A stretch of DNA of 49,872 bases. It comes from an uncultured Mediterraneibacter sp. (GTDB lineage Bacteria; Bacillota; Clostridia; Lachnospirales; Lachnospiraceae). Shown here in pieces: positions 26,901 through 33,526 of the stretch. The notes under the pieces are model-generated. The model made no database searches. It saw nothing but the letters and a program-made list of their open reading frames with translations, and was not told the origin of the DNA. The DNA is taken from positions 1 through 49,872 of the forward strand of contig NZ_CALWFZ010000015.1 of the NCBI RefSeq assembly GCF_944377805.1. The letters run 5' to 3'. The position numbers and the translations under genes are program-made. Each line of letters begins with the position of its first letter. Within the stretch, counting starts at the first letter, position 1.

Positions 26901-29047
26901 ATTTGACAGCGGATAAAACAGTTGCTGAAGGTCAGGACTTTGATTTGACAGCAGACTTCAAGTATGACGACTTATATCCGGCAGGGCTTCAGGGACTCTC
27001 GGACTCAGGCACGCCGACAGATAACGCAAAGATCCACACAGCGCTTTTCAGAAAAGCGGCGGGATCAAGTACTTCTTGGACACTGTGGGCGTGGGATGAC
27101 CATCTCACAACAGCTGCCGGTTCAGGAGATAATGCCAAAGTAGATGTGAAAAAAGTTACCGTGGGATCAGATGTGGGTAATTTGGATAAGATAACCGTAG
27201 GCTATACTATCAAGAATGTTTCCGACAGTATAACGAAAGATCTGGAGGAAGGCGCTCAGTACTGCATTGTGGCATGGAACGCTACGAACGCATCCTTCGC
27301 GGTGGACGAAACAAGCGTTAACTCAAACCTCCTGCCCGGTAGTGGTACAGTTTATGAAAATGTGCCAAGCGTAACAACAACTATCGCGGTTGATCAGAAC
27401 AAAATTACACCAGTTGGCGATATGATTAGTACAGGAAATCCTGTTACTACCTATACAAATGGAAGCGCTGATCCGACTGTGAACAATGGACGCTTCCAAG
27501 TTAGCGGAACCTTTAAGTATACAGGCGACAGTATGCTGACTGAAGGAAAGTTAAAGTTTGCTGTAACGAAACTGGAGTATCAGCGAGATACAAATGGAGA
27601 TATAATACAAAATCCTACTGATGGTGCTCCCAGTCAAAGATATAAACTGGTTGCATTTGGTTCGGTTATAACGCAAGCAGACGGAGAGGCCGCTATTCAA
27701 GATAGTAATAAAGGCGGGCAATATCTCGACGAGAGTAAATTGACACTTTCTGATGTGACGACAAACCCAGGTGACGGTACAGTAACACTTACATTTGATG
27801 TCATAAGTGTGAACAACAGTATTCAATATAGATGGGATCAGGGTGCCCAGTATACGGTTCACGCATGGAGCGATGGCAATACAGGCCCAGGGATAACGGA
27901 GCTGAAAAATATGGCATCTACCTCAGGGACAACTGGAGCGGCTGCGGATAGACATACACAGATTGCAAATGCATTTTTCAATGCTGCAGGTGACATCCCA
28001 GGTGAGCAACACACGGTTAAAGTGCTGCCGAAGAGGATAGCAACTGCCGGAGCACAGACCCATGTTACCGCAGCTCAAAAGCTAGTCACCGCTGAACAAG
28101 ACTATACGTTGGGTGTAAACTTTAAGTACGACACGCTCTATCCGAAATCACTACAGGATGGAACTGATACTACAGTACCGGAGGCGCAAATCCACACAGC
28201 GATCTTTAAGAAGAATCCGCCCGAAAAGCCAAACCAGGATTGGGCACTCTGGATGTGGGATAGCACCGTAACAAATGACGGTAAAACAAATGCTGCGAAT
28301 AAACCGGATAAAGTTAGCCGAGAGCAATTGGGGCTTACGAATGGAACCTTATCAGTTACCTATAATCTGCTCAATGCTCCAAATGCAAGTGGCGGCTCAA
28401 GCATAACCTGGGAGTGGGAAGACGGAGCTCAGTACTATATCGTAGCATGGAACGGCTCAAACGCTTCATTTGAAGTAAATGTAAATAACATTAAGACTAA
28501 TATCACACCCGAGAGCGACACGGAAGCAAACAGAGTAACGCCAAGTGTGACGACCCCGATTACGTTAGAGTGGCAGGACGCTCAATATTATGTAAATATT
28601 CCGGCAAGGGTCATTCTTTCGGATGACGGAGATCGCTTTGCAGACGGGGAAAGATCCAACTACGCAGGTGAATCGGCTGAGGTAACATATGGAACATTTT
28701 CCGATAAAGAAGCACCTGAGATTGAGGTTAAAGTCAGTGATAATCAACCGATGACAGTGCCTGGAGCAAGCAACAGTCTGACGATGAAGATCTACTCTGC
28801 AACGGGAGAGGAAAGAACTCCAACAGGTGGCTATTCCTGGCTGGGAATTCTTAGTAAAAAGAAAACGGACAATACTTCCGGCAATATAAGAAGCCAAAAT
28901 GGAGAAACCATACCAAATGGTCTTCCAAGAGGCGAAAGCCTTCCGTTCCAGATCAATGTGGAAACGAGCAGTGCTCCGCGAAAGACGATGTATGAAGGTA
29001 AATTACTTTATGACTTTACCCCGAGAGATTGGGACAATCCATCATAA
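23954..29047 (+). CDS. Large surface protein of cassette 2, C-terminal part (frameshifted)
   Basis: 1697 codons; the open frame extends back to 23918 and the ATG at 23954 has no ribosome site and no signal peptide, so this is the continuation of the preceding gene. Content: beta-rich region equal to the cassette 1 protein, then four Ig-like modules in an A-B-A-B order (about 26230-26870, 26890-27370, 27400-28020, 28060-28530) and a C-terminal domain with YYVNIPARVILSDDGD, which resembles the pilin-like protein of this cassette (YAISFPANIVFNDQGD). With the N-terminal part the intact protein would be about 2050 aa. The frame is otherwise free of damage over 5 kb, so the break is recent or a sequence error. 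Confidence 0.78.
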   Translation: MSRTYALEVNGSTVDTPVYSDDNGGNSYYDSWGGQWSDSLNMWLGGWKVPGYGLKNYLSGGVPYVHTYRIPGTYNSSSGSQFANVEKLIAGDAASTPGTKTGQVDVKVSQASDSATFKAPVRNFTAGSRVKVRFETAIRNTDSSQVWNVIPNTLAVDVYTAQDQFSSENFTRETFELPTSGSKTYNLKTGGKVIIECKTYNGKNIYNNISDSPTRHERRFQDGYMFSTEYFNNYNINNNIPVNSTTSSFRGVVSDMSWYAYEVTVEGVYHDFKLYQTSTSGAHKNAILNFTDTAREAVILNPDIDGIGGADTSVIEGDMTRNGPRSYTFLRMSQVESQGKFRALELPFTFRSYMKPPNSEITLALAIRPGYSPPLVSRTSGSGVTITPVGYSGGVYKYNIALSGTDASDVPGVITVSSKAVEFRAQFWANGANINSPTRVDMGYGADQSRNYVIIPTEKVLTEHPKLDHFEVYLVKISGSNNGSSLKIVNLDDESNWHTGDIIKYDDVYTQATNASFLERDVDAYRLEIRPIETDTGNARVDGTYLIKEQTSFSQGNTYQSSSFKDVVSATVQAMKNSEVVIVGYKDQILDDTTYKHFKLGLRSQTSGTLNQANDVVAELYYLSAVQASIDTTNVKELEGDQTILNEIEEWNEQNKDKLYTSVNNESHFVNYKDIYDALKANYSDFRGFKIKDATTDEIYEYTLPEESGVNLFLIGEGSTNWNYTANSEIWNALFAENGTSRGRLVLVPTFGAPEKKIVSTSDSLITAGDGVDTYSMGNPDPYGRSGSFSVSGKFEYTGDKGDSQLASVRWALTRIKDDADANTAELLAYGTLGMNGDTVTADQDDQYGWASQDSGELVSIGKSGFDADTTEFQLLFNISQDSENPITYNDQQDAEYTIHAWIEDVGSTDALTSKGNTNYPSQNKLAGFPIAKASADVYNTFRNGTTTTDNATDVPGYTQAIRVLPQFVASTEQSQSGDSTQHLTADKTVAEGQDFDLTADFKYDDLYPAGLQGLSDSGTPTDNAKIHTALFRKAAGSSTSWTLWAWDDHLTTAAGSGDNAKVDVKKVTVGSDVGNLDKITVGYTIKNVSDSITKDLEEGAQYCIVAWNATNASFAVDETSVNSNLLPGSGTVYENVPSVTTTIAVDQNKITPVGDMISTGNPVTTYTNGSADPTVNNGRFQVSGTFKYTGDSMLTEGKLKFAVTKLEYQRDTNGDIIQNPTDGAPSQRYKLVAFGSVITQADGEAAIQDSNKGGQYLDESKLTLSDVTTNPGDGTVTLTFDVISVNNSIQYRWDQGAQYTVHAWSDGNTGPGITELKNMASTSGTTGAAADRHTQIANAFFNAAGDIPGEQHTVKVLPKRIATAGAQTHVTAAQKLVTAEQDYTLGVNFKYDTLYPKSLQDGTDTTVPEAQIHTAIFKKNPPEKPNQDWALWMWDSTVTNDGKTNAANKPDKVSREQLGLTNGTLSVTYNLLNAPNASGGSSITWEWEDGAQYYIVAWNGSNASFEVNVNNIKTNITPESDTEANRVTPSVTTPITLEWQDAQYYVNIPARVILSDDGDRFADGERSNYAGESAEVTYGTFSDKEAPEIEVKVSDNQPMTVPGASNSLTMKIYSATGEERTPTGGYSWLGILSKKKTDNTSGNIRSQNGETIPNGLPRGESLPFQINVETSSAPRKTMYEGKLLYDFTPRDWDNPS

Positions 29048-29068
29048 TAGAAAGGCAGGCGGACTAAA

Positions 29069-29371
29069 ATGAAAAATTTAAAAAAACTTATCTTAAGTGC
29101 ATGCTTCTGTCTGCTGATCGCATCAGTGATACCCGTACAGGCGCAGGCCGCAAGTGTAGGAAGCGATAGTACCGTGACCTACACGAAGGGGAAAAGCAAT
29201 ATGGATGATGGAACAGATAATATGACGTCTTTACAGACGAAACCTGTTAAAACGGGAGATAACACTTCCATCACAGGATACGCGTTAATAGCGGTCGGAT
29301 CAGCAGCGTTTCTGCTCTTGATCCTGTTCATAAAGAAAAAGAAGTCTGAAGAAGAGGAAAGCATTTCTTAA
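29069..29371 (+). CDS. Small KTGD-motif membrane/cell-wall anchor protein, cassette 2
   Basis: 100 aa: signal peptide ending VQAQA, mature start with STVTYTKGKS, PVKTGDNT at about residues 59-66, one span (YALIAVGSAAFLLLILFI) and a KKKKSEEEE tail. PVKTGD is closer to a sortase LPxTG signal than the cassette 1 form. The T-V-T-Y-x-K-G strand at the mature N-terminus recurs in both pilin-like proteins. Ribosome site AAAGGCAGG. Confidence 0.72.
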   Translation: MKNLKKLILSACFCLLIASVIPVQAQAASVGSDSTVTYTKGKSNMDDGTDNMTSLQTKPVKTGDNTSITGYALIAVGSAAFLLLILFIKKKKSEEEESIS

Positions 29372-29378
29372 AGCAGTC

Positions 29379-29495
29379 AGACAGGCAGTTCTTATAAGAG
29401 GACTGCAAAGCAACTAATTATTTTGTTATCCTTGCGGCTGCCTTAAAGCGGCCGCAGGAAAAGGCGGAAAAACCGCCTGCCGCGTAAGCGGTAAA
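29379..29495 (+). promoter_or_regulatory. Structured leader before the cassette 2 pilin-like gene
   Basis: The 162-bp gap after the anchor gene contains several small stems: GCAGT/ACTGC (29388-29406), GCGGC/GCCGC (29435-29456) and GGCGG-AAAAA-CCGCC (29463-29477). None carries a terminator T run. I infer a processed or stabilised leader for a highly expressed subunit; no promoter was clear. Confidence 0.4.
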
Positions 29496-29533
29496 ATATA
29501 AAAACTATGTTTCACTTAATAGGAGGAAAAACA

Positions 29534-30103
29534 ATGAAAAGAAGAATGGCAACATTAGCAATCGTAGGAGCAATGGCAGTAGCAGCAATGGCACCGGCAA
29601 CAGTATTCGCGGCTCAGAAGGTAGAGTCACAGACACACGTTTACTATGAGAAAGGTGCCGATTCACCGGATCCGTACGGAAGATATGCGATCAGCTTCCC
29701 GGCTAACATTGTGTTCAATGATCAGGGAGATACAAACTCAGAGCAGGACGTAACACTGAAACAGGTGGGAACTGAGGCTCTTCCGGCAGACCTTTCAGTT
29801 CAGATTGACGTGGCATCACAAAATGGTATGCTGCTGAAGAATGCTAGTGATGTAAACACTACACTTGATTATGAGATTACATATTCAGGAGACAAAGTGT
29901 CAGCACAGCCTAAAATCGATAAGACTACTACTGCAGGAACAGCAGGTTCAGCACAGACAATCGCAACATTTACAGCGGCTGATGATACAATCTCCGGTAC
30001 ACCTGTAATGACAACAACAAATGTAAAGAATGTTAAGCAGGGCGTTGCATACACAGATATTCTTACATACTCAGCTACTCATGTGGCTCCGGCAGTAAAC
30101 TAA
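29534..30103 (+). CDS. Pilin-like secreted subunit, cassette 2
   Basis: 189 aa from ATG 29534 behind AGGAGG (the longer frame from 29507 has no site). The signal peptide ends ATVFA. The mature protein begins KVESQTHVYYEKG, then GRYAISFPANIVFNDQGD, and ends GVAYTDILTYSATHVAPAVN. Size, order and the N-terminal T-x-V-x-Y strand match the cassette 1 subunit, though overall identity is low. No anchor or WxL motif. Probably the main secreted subunit of the second structure. Confidence 0.7.
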   Translation: MKRRMATLAIVGAMAVAAMAPATVFAAQKVESQTHVYYEKGADSPDPYGRYAISFPANIVFNDQGDTNSEQDVTLKQVGTEALPADLSVQIDVASQNGMLLKNASDVNTTLDYEITYSGDKVSAQPKIDKTTTAGTAGSAQTIATFTAADDTISGTPVMTTTNVKNVKQGVAYTDILTYSATHVAPAVN

Positions 30104-30143
30104 TTAATCTGCAAGTAAAAACACATAATCATGTTAAATGGCG

Positions 30144-30170
30144 CAAGAGCCGGCCTTATGCCGGCTCTTG
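30144..30170 (+). promoter_or_regulatory. Strong hairpin without T run after the pilin-like gene, cassette 2
   Basis: CAAGAGCCGGC pairs perfectly with GCCGGCTCTTG around CTTAT. ACGTATGAAAA follows, so it is not a classic terminator. It is in the same place as the hairpin at 18895 but has a different sequence, which points to a conserved structural role such as 3' protection of the pilin message. Confidence 0.6.
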
Positions 30171-30201
30171 ACGTATGAAAAACCAGGAGAGATAAATACC
30201 C

Positions 30202-31005
30202 ATGCAGTATATTATCAGAAGAAAAGAAGAGAACAAGAGGAATAAGGAAGCGAAAAATATTTTCACTGACAAGAAAGGAAAGCAGTGGGAATATCTGACG
30301 AGGAAGCAGTTTTTAAAGCTTCCGGAACAGGAACAGCGCATTAGCGCGGACATGAGGAAGAAAGACAGCGGCAGCGCGAACCTTCTCCTGCGTGACGGAG
30401 AGGTGAGATGCGGGCTTTATCAATATAAATCAAAGAAGCGGTTCAGCGAGAAGACGATCGGATATATTCCGGTTCTCCCTGTGGATAATGACGGGGAAGT
30501 CTCAGGCGATCCAAGCTGCGTCCGCATACTTGGGAAATCAATTGTAAAGGCGTACATTGTGCCTCTTTTAATTCTCTGCCTGATCGTAGGACTGCTCCTT
30601 GGAGGACTGTGGTATCTGCGCGAGAATGAAGTGCCGGGCCTGGATGAATCGGCCATTGCCTATAATGTAGAAGGCCTTGAAAACACAGATCCCACCCAGA
30701 TACTTATGCCGGGATTCACCGGCTTTACGATGGAGGCGGGCAGCACCCACATCGAGCATGTGCTTTATAACCCGGAGGGAAATCCCTGCTATTTCAAGTA
30801 TCAGATTGTTATGCAGGATACTCAGGAGGTTCTCTACGAGTCGGGACTGATAGAACCGGGAACGGCGATTATGGAGTTCGACCTGAACAGGACGCTCGAG
30901 CCGGGTACTTATAATGTAACGGTGCTGGCGCTGACTACTTCGATAGAGGACGGAGAGTCAGAGATGAACCGGGGCGCAGCAAATACGACTATTACGGTTG
31001 AATAG
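30202..31005 (+). CDS. Single-span membrane protein with extracellular beta domain (T1), cassette 2
   Basis: 267 aa. A basic inner domain with KTIGYIPVLP at its end, one span (AYIVPLLILCLIVGLLLGGL), and an outer domain with LMPGFTG, LYNPEGNPCYF, VLYESGLIEPG and LEPGTYNVTV. AGGAGA lies about 12 bases before ATG 30202. Orthologous in position to the gene at 18949. Confidence 0.72.
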   Translation: MQYIIRRKEENKRNKEAKNIFTDKKGKQWEYLTRKQFLKLPEQEQRISADMRKKDSGSANLLLRDGEVRCGLYQYKSKKRFSEKTIGYIPVLPVDNDGEVSGDPSCVRILGKSIVKAYIVPLLILCLIVGLLLGGLWYLRENEVPGLDESAIAYNVEGLENTDPTQILMPGFTGFTMEAGSTHIEHVLYNPEGNPCYFKYQIVMQDTQEVLYESGLIEPGTAIMEFDLNRTLEPGTYNVTVLALTTSIEDGESEMNRGAANTTITVE

Positions 31006-31059
31006 TTGGGAGAATCAGTTTATTATAGAGATAATAATGGGAAAATGGAGTTGAAAACA

Positions 31060-31833
31060 ATGAGATTAACAGAAAGAACCGACAGTTTATGTACAAAGAA
31101 CTTTCGCGATAAGAACAAGAATCTCTGGAAATATATTCCGGTAAAGCAGGCCGCAGATAAGAAGATTACACCTCAGGACATCGCGGGGGACGCTGGATGC
31201 GGCGCGAAGAAGAAGCCTGTAGGAACTCTGACAGGAGAAGAAGGCGGAAAAGAGAAGAAGCTTGACGTCCTTCCTTTCCGCGCGAAGCTCGGATACAGCC
31301 AGAAGGAAGCCGGCTATATCCCGTGTGAGGATGAAGAGGGTGCGCTTCGGTATGTGAGGGTGATCCGCAGGTCGATCGCGAAGATCCTGATTCCGATCCT
31401 GATTCTCCTTGTCCTGATCGGCGGGGGAACCTGGTGGTATATGTCTCGTCAGGGGATGCCGGAACTGGATAAGTCGGCTATTGCTTATCAGATGCCTGAT
31501 GGAATGAAGAATGAAGACCCGTCGCAGATTCTGATGCCGGGATTTAGTACGATCACGATGGACGAAGGCGGCACGACGGTACATGCGGCTCTGGCCAACC
31601 CGGAGGGGAATCCCTGTTACTTTAAGTACTTTATCAGCCTGTCCGATACAGGCGAGCAGATCTATGAGAGCGGATGGATCGAGCCGGGAATGGCTGTCAC
31701 AGAGTGGGATATATCAGAGGAACTTCCGGCAGGCGAGTATCCGATCTATATTCTTGTACAGACAGGAAGCCTTGAGAATTACGAAGAGGGTATGAATCAG
31801 GGGGCGGCAAACGCTACTCTGGTGGTGAGGTAA
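31060..31833 (+). CDS. Single-span membrane protein with extracellular beta domain (T2), cassette 2
   Basis: 257 aa from ATG 31060 (GGAG nine bases upstream), the start that aligns best with the N-terminus of the paralogue at 19735; the frame is open back to 31006. The inner domain ends KEAGYIPCED, the span is AKILIPILILLVLIGGGTWWY, and the outer domain has LMPGFST, LANPEGNPCYF, QIYESGWIEPG and LPAGEYPIYI. Confidence 0.7.
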   Translation: MRLTERTDSLCTKNFRDKNKNLWKYIPVKQAADKKITPQDIAGDAGCGAKKKPVGTLTGEEGGKEKKLDVLPFRAKLGYSQKEAGYIPCEDEEGALRYVRVIRRSIAKILIPILILLVLIGGGTWWYMSRQGMPELDKSAIAYQMPDGMKNEDPSQILMPGFSTITMDEGGTTVHAALANPEGNPCYFKYFISLSDTGEQIYESGWIEPGMAVTEWDISEELPAGEYPIYILVQTGSLENYEEGMNQGAANATLVVR

Positions 31834-31834
31834 G

Positions 31835-32377
31835 ATGAGAGCAGGAAAGAAGCGCGCTTTAACAAGTCTGACCGGCCTTATTCTCGGCGTCTGTCTGCTC
31901 ACAGGCTGCGCGTCAGGCGCGGAAGCTGCCAATACGACAGAGCAGGGAGCAGACCGCATCGTCATAGGAGACGTCGAGCTTGAAATCGAGCAGATCGAGT
32001 ACCGTACCCAGGTGCAGCCGCCGGATCCTGTGGGGTATTATGATTATTATCCTGAAACGGAAGGGTATCATTATCTGGTGCTCTCCGGCAGGGCGACTAA
32101 CAACGGTGAGACGGATTTTGACCCTGAGTGTCTTCATGTGGAGGCTCAGGCCGGCCGTACAGTAAGAGAAGGAAAGCTTGAGATCGTCACGGCTCCCGGA
32201 GCGGAGTTCTGGGATGTGCTTCCGGCGAATGAGACAGAAGTAGCCTGGAGTTATTATCTCTTTGCTGTCATGAAAGACAGTGAAGAAGCTGACAGTATCA
32301 GTATTTTCTACAATCATGACTTCAGCACGCCCGGCGAAGACGAAGAGTGGGACGAAGAAATAAAAATTAATCTTTAA
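31835..32377 (+). CDS. Lipoprotein, last gene of cassette 2
   Basis: 180 aa. Signal peptide with lipobox LLTGC near residue 25, then a beta-rich acidic domain with the block VGYYDYYPETEGYHYLVL that matches the cassette 1 lipoprotein. It starts 1 bp after the T2 gene, with GGTGAGG in the end of that gene as ribosome site. Function unknown. Confidence 0.7.
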   Translation: MRAGKKRALTSLTGLILGVCLLTGCASGAEAANTTEQGADRIVIGDVELEIEQIEYRTQVQPPDPVGYYDYYPETEGYHYLVLSGRATNNGETDFDPECLHVEAQAGRTVREGKLEIVTAPGAEFWDVLPANETEVAWSYYLFAVMKDSEEADSISIFYNHDFSTPGEDEEWDEEIKINL

Positions 32378-32409
32378 ATATTTCCAGGGAGAATTAGCTG
32401 AAAAAGTTG

Positions 32410-32438
32410 TTGCAATTCTTATCCCTGTATGGTATTAT
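32410..32438 (+). promoter_or_regulatory. Promoter of the tRNA-Glu/tRNA-Cys pair
   Basis: TTGCAA, 17-bp spacer, TATTAT, ending 36 bp before tRNA-Glu. Confidence 0.65.
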
Positions 32439-32474
32439 AAAAAACGGTCACTGCTTATGCAGCGGCCGTTTCAT

Positions 32475-32546
32475 GGCCCCGTGGTCAAGCGGTTAAGACA
32501 TCGCCCTTTCACGGCGGTAACACGGGTTCGATTCCCGTCGGGGTCA
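32475..32546 (+). tRNA. tRNA-Glu (TTC)
   Basis: Acceptor GGCCCCG pairs with CGGGGTC, anticodon TTC in the loop of TCGCC/GGCGG, T arm with TTCGATT, discriminator A. 72 nt. Confidence 0.96.
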
Positions 32547-32591
32547 TTTGCGCTCAGTGTCTGAAAGACAGGCGCTAAGTGCTCATACTCA

Positions 32592-32663
32592 GGCGCAGTA
32601 GCCAAGTGGTAAGGCGTGGGTCTGCAACACCCTGATTCACCGGTTCAAATCCGGTCTGCGCCT
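32592..32663 (+). tRNA. tRNA-Cys (GCA)
   Basis: Acceptor GGCGCAG pairs with CTGCGCC, anticodon GCA, T arm CCGG-TTCAAAT-CCGG, discriminator T as required for cysteinyl-tRNA synthetase. 72 nt. Confidence 0.96.
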
Positions 32664-32681
32664 CTTAAAAGGATTGTTGAG

Positions 32682-32731
32682 AAGAAAACTTTATGTAAGT
32701 GAACTGCCATTTACATGAAGTTTTCTTTTTT
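32682..32731 (+). terminator. Terminator after tRNA-Cys
   Basis: AAGAAAACTT-ATGTAA pairs with TTACAT-AAGTTTTCTT, followed by a T run. Confidence 0.85.
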
Positions 32732-32732
32732 A

Positions 32733-32761
32733 TTGACAATATCTTTTTCATAGGCTATAAT
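32733..32761 (+). promoter_or_regulatory. Consensus sigma-A promoter of the tetR-ABC operon
   Basis: TTGACA, 17-bp spacer, TATAAT: a full consensus match. Directly downstream is a repeated ATATAACAGTG (about 32759-32783), a likely operator for the TetR protein. Confidence 0.9.
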
Positions 32762-32802
32762 ATAACAGTGATATATAACAGTGTTGTAAGGGGGCGTATA
32801 CA

Positions 32803-33417
32803 ATAGACGAAAAGTTAACAACACTGGAACGCATCCATCACGCTGCAAAATCGGAGTTCCTGAAAAAAGGATATAAGGACGCTTCTCTGAGAAACATCGT
32901 TAAATCGGTAGGCATGACTACAGGAGCCTTTTATGGATATTACAAAAGCAAGGAAGAACTGTTTGAAGCGCTGGTAGGTAAACATTATGAATATATCCTT
33001 ACCTGCTTTAAAAAAGCGCAGCAGGAATTTGCCGACCTGCCTCATAATCAGCAGCCGGAGGTTATGAGCGAAATATCGGGAATCTGTATGTACGATATCC
33101 TTCACTACGCGTATGAACATCTGGAGGAATGCAAGCTTATCCTCTGCTGCTCGGAAGGGACAAAATTTGCCGGTCTTATTGATGAGATGGTGGAGATTGA
33201 GACGGCGGCAACCCACGCCTATCAGGAGGTCTTGAGGGAACTTGGGCGGCCGTCCCCCAGGATCGATCCCGCTCTGGAGCATATCCTGATTACCGGCATG
33301 TTCCACACGTTCTTTGAACTGGTGATTCATGAAATGCCGCTGAGCGATGCGGAAAACTATGTAAAGGAAATGCGTGCCTTTTATACGGCCGGATGGATGA
33401 AAATTATGGGGCAGTAG
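32803..33417 (+). CDS. TetR-family repressor with an apparent ATA start codon
   Basis: About 204 aa if translation starts at ATA 32803: DEKLTTLERIHHAAKSEFL, then the helix-turn-helix ASLRNIVKSVGMTTGAFYGYY, all in frame. No ATG, GTG or TTG lies in frame between the upstream stop at 32776 and the HTH. The first in-frame ATG, 32914, would remove most of the DNA-binding domain. AAGGGGGC is 7 bases before the ATA, an ideal spacing. It likely represses the following ABC exporter genes in response to a bound ligand. A weak start, a mutated ATG or a sequence error are all possible. Confidence 0.8.
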   Translation: MDEKLTTLERIHHAAKSEFLKKGYKDASLRNIVKSVGMTTGAFYGYYKSKEELFEALVGKHYEYILTCFKKAQQEFADLPHNQQPEVMSEISGICMYDILHYAYEHLEECKLILCCSEGTKFAGLIDEMVEIETAATHAYQEVLRELGRPSPRIDPALEHILITGMFHTFFELVIHEMPLSDAENYVKEMRAFYTAGWMKIMGQ

Positions 33418-33474
33418 GGCCCTGTAATTTTTCCTCGCTGGTTAGCGACGACTAACCCATGTGGATATGAGATT

Positions 33475-33488
33475 AACGCATATGCGTT
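33475..33488 (+). promoter_or_regulatory. 14-bp palindrome between tetR and the exporter genes
   Basis: AACGCATATGCGTT is a perfect palindrome 39 bp before the exporter start. A GGTTAG/CTAACC stem lies at 33440-33457. Possibly an operator or mRNA structure. Confidence 0.35.
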
Positions 33489-33526
33489 GTCTGTATCATA
33501 AATCAATAGAAAAGGAGGAACCTCTT

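Noticed and set aside
12691-30103. Membership of the secreted proteins in the WxL family
   Set aside because: Gene order is similar, but I find no WxL motif pair in the pilin-like proteins or large C-termini, so only an analogy is claimed.
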